From: Acetobacteraceae bacterium
GTDB lineage: Bacteria; Pseudomonadota; Alphaproteobacteria; Acetobacterales; Acetobacteraceae
Assembly (NCBI GenBank): GCA_027482245.1
Contig: JAIXWG010000058.1
Span: 186,001 to 250,000, forward strand
DNA: 64,000 nt
Reading direction: 5' to 3'
Shown: positions 59,601-64,000 of the stretch, in pieces
Layout: each line of letters starts with the position of its first letter
Numbering within the stretch: position 1 is the first letter of the stretch
Notes under the pieces: model-generated
Databases searched by the model: none
What the model was told of the DNA's origin: nothing
The model's input: only the letters and a program-made list of their open reading frames with translations
Position numbers and translations under genes: made by a program

Positions 59601-61019
59601 ATGCCCAGTTTCAGCCTCACCGGCGTGCGTTGGGACAAGCCGGTCGTCACCTGGGGCTTCGCCCAGCCGACTCGCGCGACCCTCTACACCGACGCCATCA
59701 TCGTCCCCTCCGCGCGCGCGACCGTCGCCAGCGCCTTCGACCGCTGGGAGGCGGTGAGCGGCATCGACTTCACGCTGGTGGCCGGCAGCAACGCCGACAT
59801 CCGGATCGGCTACGCCGATTTCCCGGGCCCCGTGGCGGGCCAGGCCATCACCTATTTCGACATCGACACGGGCAGCATCACCAGCGTCGAGATCGCGATC
59901 GAGCCCGATACAGGCTTCCTCTACCAGATCGCGCTGCATGAGATCGGCCACGGCATCGGGCTCGACCACGTCAACGACCAGACGGAGATCATGAACGCCA
60001 CGGTCTACGCCCGGGACCTCGGCAGCGGGGACATCGCCGGGGCGCAGACGCTCTACGGCCCGCCGCGCGTCGTGACCGCGCCGGCACCGACACCGGCGCC
60101 GCAGCCGGAGCCTGTGCCGCGCGGGCTCTCTGTCGCGGGGGATGTGAATGCCGATGGCCGGGCCGACCTGCTCTGGCAGAGCACCGGCTCCGGCCAGGTG
60201 GCGGTGTGGCAGATGAACGGGGCCGCGGTCAGCGGCGGTGGGCTGGTCGGGCCGGCGATCGGGCCGCAGTGGCGGGCGGTTGGCCTCGGCGATGCCGATG
60301 GCAGCGGCACGGCGGACATCCTGCTGCAGGCCTCCGACGGGCAGGTGGCGATCTGGCTGGCCTCCCGCGCCGGGGCGATCAGCGGCGGGCCGCTGGCGCT
60401 GAACCCGGGCCCGGACTGGCGCGCCGTGGCCGCGGCCGATTTCGACGGCAACGGGCGGGCGGACATCCTGTGGCGCGGCCCGGGCGGGGAGGTCGTGGTC
60501 TGGCAGATGGACGGCACTCGCGTGGCCGGCGGCGGCGTGGTGCCGGTCAATCCGGACACCACCTGGCGCGTGGCGGGCGTGGCGGATGCCGATGGCGATG
60601 GTCGCGCCGACATCCTGTGGCAGCACGAGGGTGGCGCGGTCGCGGTCTGGCTGATGCAGGGCGCGACGCTGCGCGGCGGGGGCGTCCTGGCCACGAATCC
60701 GGGCTCCGCCTGGCAGGCCCGCGCCTTCGCGGACATGGATGGCGATGGCCGGGCGGACATCGTCTGGCAGAACGACAGCGGCCAGGTCGCGGCCTGGCTG
60801 ATGGAGGGCACCGCGGTGCGGGGCGGCGGCACGCTGGCCTACAACCCCGGCCCCACCTGGGATGTGACGGCCGCCCGCGACGTCAATGGCGACGGGCGGA
60901 GCGACATCCTCTGGCGGTCGGAGGGCGGGGAGGCCGCGGTGTGGCTGATGAACGGCATCGCCATCCTGGGCGGGGGCACGCTCTCCCCCGTCCCGGACCT
61001 GGACTGGCGGCTGCTGTGA
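59601..61019 (+). CDS. Matrixin-like metalloprotease with FG-GAP/VCBS repeats
   Basis: 472-aa protein with two parts. Residues 1-155 are a zinc metalloprotease of the M10 (matrixin) type: HEIGHGIGLDH with His113, Glu114, His117 and His123, followed by a Met-turn candidate Met131 in IMNATVYARDL. A Pro-rich linker (160-180) leads to six FG-GAP repeats of about 45 residues, each with a Ca-binding DxDGDGRADI-like loop and a W-Q-V-AVW strand pattern. No Sec signal or pro-domain is visible. C-terminal repeats and no signal suggest type I secretion. No secretion genes adjoin it. The function is inferred to be an extracellular protease. Confidence 0.8.
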   Translation: MPSFSLTGVRWDKPVVTWGFAQPTRATLYTDAIIVPSARATVASAFDRWEAVSGIDFTLVAGSNADIRIGYADFPGPVAGQAITYFDIDTGSITSVEIAIEPDTGFLYQIALHEIGHGIGLDHVNDQTEIMNATVYARDLGSGDIAGAQTLYGPPRVVTAPAPTPAPQPEPVPRGLSVAGDVNADGRADLLWQSTGSGQVAVWQMNGAAVSGGGLVGPAIGPQWRAVGLGDADGSGTADILLQASDGQVAIWLASRAGAISGGPLALNPGPDWRAVAAADFDGNGRADILWRGPGGEVVVWQMDGTRVAGGGVVPVNPDTTWRVAGVADADGDGRADILWQHEGGAVAVWLMQGATLRGGGVLATNPGSAWQARAFADMDGDGRADIVWQNDSGQVAAWLMEGTAVRGGGTLAYNPGPTWDVTAARDVNGDGRSDILWRSEGGEAAVWLMNGIAILGGGTLSPVPDLDWRLL

Positions 61020-61979
61020 TCAGCCGAGGCTGATCCCCGTCTCCCGGATCAGGTCCCGCACCAGGGCGCGTTCGCGGACCAGGCGGGCGCCCAGCGCATC
61101 GGCCTCCGCCGGCGTCGCCTCCGCCCCCGCGGCGGCGTAGCGGGCGCGCACCTCGGCGTCGGAGGTCGCGTGGTTCACGGCCTCCTCCAGCGTGCGGCGG
61201 ATGGGCTCCGGCGTGCCGGACCGGCAGAACAGCGCGTTCCAGCTGGTGACGTCGAAGCCCGGGAAGCCCTGGCTGGCGATGGAGGGGTAGGGGCCGATGC
61301 CCGCCGCATTGGTGGTGCCGACGATGACCGCGCGCCCGCCCTCCACCAGCGGGTTGAGGGAGTTGCCGGAGATGATGGCGGCATCGAGGGTCCCGGCCGC
61401 CAGGTCGCGCGCCGCCTCCGCGCCCCCGCGATAGGGCACGTGTTCCAGCCGCACGCCGCCCGCGCGATGCGCCAGCATGACGCCCGCCAGGTGCCCGATG
61501 CTGCCGACACCCGGGGAGCCGTAGGAAAGCCCGCCCGGTGCCGCCCGCGCGGCGGCGAGGAATGACGCCACATCGGTGATCCCCCGCCCCCGCGCGACGC
61601 CCAGCAGGTAGGGCACATCCGCCACCGTGCCGACCGGGGCGAAGTCGCGCTCATAGTCGAAGCTCAGGTTGCGGTTGATGAACTGCGCCACGACGAAGGA
61701 CGCACTGTCGAACAGCAGCGTGTGCCCATCCGCCGGCGCCTGCACCACCTGCGCCGCGCCGATCGCGCCGCCGGCGCCGGAGCGGTTCTCCACCACGATC
61801 TGCTGGCCGAGGAAGGCCGACATGCGCGGCTGGATGAGGCGCGCCAGCGTGTCGGAATTGCCGCCGGGCGCGAAGGGCACCACGAGGCGGATCGGCCGGT
61901 TCGGGAAGCCTGGCGGCCGCTGCGCCAGGGCCGGCGCCGCGAGTAACGACAGGGCGATCAGGCTGCGACGCGTGGCCAT
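61020..61979 (-). CDS. Bug family tripartite tricarboxylate transporter receptor (TctC-like)
   Basis: 319-aa periplasmic receptor from ATG 61979, preceded by a GGAGGAACCGCC ribosome site. Signal peptide MATRRSLIALSLLAAPALAQR has a cleavage at ALA-Q. RLVVPFAPGGNSDTLARLIQ and ENRSGAGGAIGAAQVVQAP are the ligand-binding loops and HVPYRGGAEAARDLA the second. It is the fourth orphan receptor in the window, again without TctAB. It is convergent with the protease gene and stands alone on its strand. The ligand is unknown. Confidence 0.9.
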   Translation of the reverse strand: MATRRSLIALSLLAAPALAQRPPGFPNRPIRLVVPFAPGGNSDTLARLIQPRMSAFLGQQIVVENRSGAGGAIGAAQVVQAPADGHTLLFDSASFVVAQFINRNLSFDYERDFAPVGTVADVPYLLGVARGRGITDVASFLAAARAAPGGLSYGSPGVGSIGHLAGVMLAHRAGGVRLEHVPYRGGAEAARDLAAGTLDAAIISGNSLNPLVEGGRAVIVGTTNAAGIGPYPSIASQGFPGFDVTSWNALFCRSGTPEPIRRTLEEAVNHATSDAEVRARYAAAGAEATPAEADALGARLVRERALVRDLIRETGISLG

Positions 61980-62053
61980 GGCGGTTCCTCCGGTTCGGGG
62001 CGGAGCGTAAGGCGGCGCCCGCCCGACTGTCATTCCCCCTCCGGAGTCGCCCC

Positions 62054-62581
62054 ATGCCCGCCTTCCTGCACTGCCACATCGCGACCACCCTCGATGGGCG
62101 GATCGCCCGCGCGGATGGGTCCGTGGACTGGCTGATGGATGGCGCGCCGCCGCCCGAGGCCTTCGGCTTCGAGGGTTTCTACGCCGGCATCGACGCCATC
62201 CTGATGGGCCGCGGCACCTATGACGCCGTGCGCGCCATGGGCGACTGGCCCTATCCCGGCAAGCCCGTGACGGTCGTGACCACGCGGCGGCTCGCCGATG
62301 CGCCGCCCGGCGTGGAGGCCATGGGGGAGGTCGCTGCCGCCGTTGCAGCGCTGGATGCGCGTGGTCATGCGCGGGTCTGGGCGGAGGGCGGCGGGCAATT
62401 GCTGCGCGGGCTGCTCGCCATCGGCCGGCTGGACCGGCTGGAGATGGCCGTGCTGCCGCTGGTGCTGGGGGAGGGGCCGATGCTCTTCCCGCCGGGCACG
62501 ATGGAGACCCGCTTCCGCCTGGTGGAGGCCCGCGCGGTGGAGGGCGGCGCGCTCCACCTGGTCTATGACCGGGCGGCGTGA
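62054..62581 (+). CDS. Dihydrofolate reductase family protein (RibD C-terminal-like)
   Basis: 175-aa NADPH-dependent reductase of the RibD/DHFR-like family. Features: HCHIATTLDGRIARADGSVDWL at the start, GFYAGIDAILMGRGTYDAV, and RVWAEGGGQLLRGLLAIGRLDRLEMAVLPLVLGEG, where GGGQLLRGLL is the family's nucleotide loop. It might reduce a pyrimidine intermediate or act as a stand-alone oxidoreductase. No riboflavin gene is adjacent. It begins at ATG 62054; the downstream CoA transferase is 33 bp away. Confidence 0.85.
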   Translation: MPAFLHCHIATTLDGRIARADGSVDWLMDGAPPPEAFGFEGFYAGIDAILMGRGTYDAVRAMGDWPYPGKPVTVVTTRRLADAPPGVEAMGEVAAAVAALDARGHARVWAEGGGQLLRGLLAIGRLDRLEMAVLPLVLGEGPMLFPPGTMETRFRLVEARAVEGGALHLVYDRAA

Positions 62582-62614
62582 GGGCCGATACTGGCGGCCT
62601 GCAAGGAACGACCG

Positions 62615-63805
62615 ATGACCTCGCCCACGCCTCTCGCCGGCCTCCGCGTGCTGGAATTCACCCACATGATCATGGGGCCCTCCGCCGGCATGGCGCTGGC
62701 CGATCTGGGGGCGGAGGTCATCAAGGTGGAGCCGGCGCCGGACGGCGATTCGACGCGCCGCCTGACGGGATCCGGCACCGGCTTCTACGCGGCCTTCGGG
62801 CGGGGGCGCCGCAGCCTCTGCGTCGACATGAAGAAGCCGGAGGGCATCGCGCTGGTGCAGAAGCTGGCGGCGCGGGCCGATGTGCTGGTGGAGAATTTCC
62901 GCCCCGGCGCCATGGCGAAGCTCGGCCTGGGGTATGAGGAACTGGCCGCGGTCAATCCGGGCCTCGTCTATGCCTCCTGCAAGGGGTTCCTGCCCGGCCC
63001 CTATGAGCACCGGACGGCGCTGGACGAGGTCGTGCAGATGATGGGCGGCCTGGCCTACATGACCGGGCCCACGGGACGGCCGCTGCGCGCGGGCAGCAGC
63101 GTGATCGACATCATGGGCGGACTGTCCGTGACCGTCGCGATCCTGTCCGCGCTGCGGGAGCGGGAGAGCACGGGCCGCGGCGGGCATGTGCAGGCCGGCC
63201 TGTTCGAATCGGTCGCGCTGCTGATGTCCCAGCACATGGCGCAGGCGCACATGACGGGCATCGAGCCGCCGCCCATGTCGACCCGCCTGCCGGCCTGGCC
63301 GGTCTACGACATCTTCGACACGGCCGATGGCGGGCAGGTCTTCGTGGGCGTCGTCACCGACACCTCCTGGCCCATCTTCTGCAATGCCTTCGGGCTGGAG
63401 GACATGGCGACCGACCCGAGCCTCGCCACCAAGAACCAGCGGGTCGAGGCCCGGGCGCGGACCATCCCCCGCATCGCGGCCGCGCTGGCCGCCTATACCA
63501 AGGCGGAGCTGATGGCGAAGTGCGAGGCGCTCGGCCTGCCCTTCGCGCCGATCGGGCGGCCGGCGGAGCTGTTCGACGACCCGCATCTCAACGGCTCCGG
63601 CGGCCTCGTGCCGATGACGCTGCCGGATGGGCGGGCGATCAGGCTGCCGGCGCTGCCGGTCTCGATCGATGGCGCGCGGCCCGGCGGCGCGGGCGACCTG
63701 CGGCCGCCGGGGGCGGATGGCGCGGCGATCGCGGCGGAGCTGGGCTATTCGGCGGCGGAGATCGCGGCGCTGCGCGAGGCCGGGGTGATCACGGTCGGGG
63801 TGTGA
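62615..63805 (+). CDS. CaiB/BaiF family CoA transferase
   Basis: 396-aa class III CoA transferase, moving CoA between organic acids. Family motifs: LRVLEFTHMIMGPSAGMALADLGAEVIKVE at the N-terminus, DMKKPEGIALVQKLAARADV, ENFRPGAMAKLGLGYEELAAVNPGLVY, and the active-site Asp165 in SSVIDIMGGLSVTVAIL. The stop TGA at 63803-63805 lies inside the AT-rich repeat element. Transferases of this family act in carnitine, oxalate, 2-methylfumarate or bile-acid pathways; substrate is not deducible. Convergent with the toxin gene at the window end. Confidence 0.92.
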   Translation: MTSPTPLAGLRVLEFTHMIMGPSAGMALADLGAEVIKVEPAPDGDSTRRLTGSGTGFYAAFGRGRRSLCVDMKKPEGIALVQKLAARADVLVENFRPGAMAKLGLGYEELAAVNPGLVYASCKGFLPGPYEHRTALDEVVQMMGGLAYMTGPTGRPLRAGSSVIDIMGGLSVTVAILSALRERESTGRGGHVQAGLFESVALLMSQHMAQAHMTGIEPPPMSTRLPAWPVYDIFDTADGGQVFVGVVTDTSWPIFCNAFGLEDMATDPSLATKNQRVEARARTIPRIAAALAAYTKAELMAKCEALGLPFAPIGRPAELFDDPHLNGSGGLVPMTLPDGRAIRLPALPVSIDGARPGGAGDLRPPGADGAAIAAELGYSAAEIAALREAGVITVGV

Positions 63806-63857
63806 CTTTTCAGTCGCTAAGCGATTTATGCCGATTATGCCGGTTTAGCACCTTTAG
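63801..63857 (-). repeat. AT-rich 57-bp element of phased 9-bp units (copy 2)
   Basis: Read on the minus strand from 63858, the units are ACTAAAGGT, GCTAAACCG, GCATAATCG, GCATAAATC, GCTTAGCGA, CTGAAAAGT, then CACA. It matches copy 1 (22744-22800) at 47 of 57 positions without gaps. It spans the TGA of the CoA transferase (63803-63805) and the TAA of the toxin (63835-63837), and its first units supply the toxin's last codons. Confidence 0.75.
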
Positions 63858-64000
63858 TCGGTGTTTCGCGGGGCGCGGAGGCGGCCGCATCCCGATCTTC
63901 TCCGCCGGGCGGGTCCAGCGACAGGGCCGCCAGGTCCTGGCCACCATGATAGACACCCAGCACATCCACGGTCTCCGCGGTGACGCGATAGACGATGATC
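63835..64000 (-). CDS. RelE/ParE family toxin, 3' part only
   Basis: The last 54 codons of a gene that enters from the right edge of the window. The end of the toxin fold is seen as IIVYRVTAETVDVLGVYHGG, a beta-hairpin typical of RelE/ParE, followed by QDL and a hydrophilic tail of about 30 residues ending TKGAKPA, which is encoded by the first units of the AT-rich repeat. The N-terminus and the expected antitoxin lie outside. Identification as a toxin is from this hairpin alone, so only moderate. Confidence 0.65.
   Translation of the reverse strand, partial: IIVYRVTAETVDVLGVYHGGQDLAALSLDPPGGEDRDAAASAPRETPTKGAKPA

Noticed and set aside
1..64000. CRISPR arrays, IS elements, prophage genes, tRNA and rRNA genes
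   Set aside because: No regular spacer arrays, transposase or integrase motifs, or cloverleaf or rRNA-like stretches were seen in any gap.

Overview
The window is a GC-rich (about 70%), densely coded chromosomal segment with short intergenic gaps, many 1-4 bp stop/start overlaps, and no rRNA, tRNA, phage, IS or CRISPR that I can see. The gene content suggests an alphaproteobacterium, most likely Roseomonas-like (Acetobacteraceae). The pointers are four Bug-family (TctC-like) solute receptors without TctAB partners, an Mla/MCE lipid transport operon, PhaA/MhpA-type FAD hydroxylase with a DUF2783 partner, PA0069-family radical SAM, and CaiB/BaiF and hydantoinase A/B enzymes. The genus is inference from gene types, not from a marker gene.

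Layout. 1-6133: alpha-2-macroglobulin (5' end outside the window) coupled to pbpC, an envelope defence pair. 6200-8278: DUF29 protein, RluA pseudouridine synthase and a PfkB kinase whose start codons overlap divergently. 8321-11887: response regulator with HPt domain plus hybrid histidine kinase, preceded by a hairpin-rich leader. 12275-17276: a BCAT-like aminotransferase divergent from a two-subunit UxaA-family lyase that resembles sulfolactate sulfo-lyase SuyAB, then a degenerate HD protein and a long AI-2E family membrane protein. 17410-22649: two Bug receptors around an Ldh-type dehydrogenase, a 2-oxoglutarate oxygenase and a SpoU methyltransferase. 22898-27705: amine oxidase plus MlaE/MlaF/MlaD/lipoprotein phospholipid transport operon. 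28059-33882: DUF2939 protein, FAD hydroxylase with DUF2783, ParDE toxin-antitoxin, a variant MBL-fold protein, a Crp/Fnr regulator and a secreted two-repeat protein. 33983-40717: FkbM methyltransferase, an OmpR/EnvZ-type two-component pair divergent from a DegP protease, a PEP mutase/isocitrate lyase family enzyme and an MFS transporter. 40714-48994: LysR regulator divergent from a tightly coupled operon of hydantoinase B, Bug receptor, hydantoinase A, BCAT and a ThDP enzyme. 48998-52224: radical SAM divergent from an arsenosugar-type glycosyltransferase pair and a methyltransferase. 52237-58605: RND efflux pump and leuC-leuD. 58667-64000: SMP-30, a matrixin protease with FG-GAP repeats, the fourth Bug receptor, a RibD-like reductase, a CoA transferase and the tail of a RelE/ParE toxin.

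The most unusual non-coding signal is a 57-bp AT-rich element present twice in opposite orientation (22744-22800 and 63801-63857). Both copies are built from phased 9-bp units of the form GCWWARNNN, and the copies agree at 47 of 57 positions without gaps. Other signals are a pair of mutually exclusive hairpins at 33883-33963, a multi-hairpin leader at 11898-12012, and a CtrA-like site at 28029-28044. No calculation or database search was run. Family calls come from motifs read by eye.
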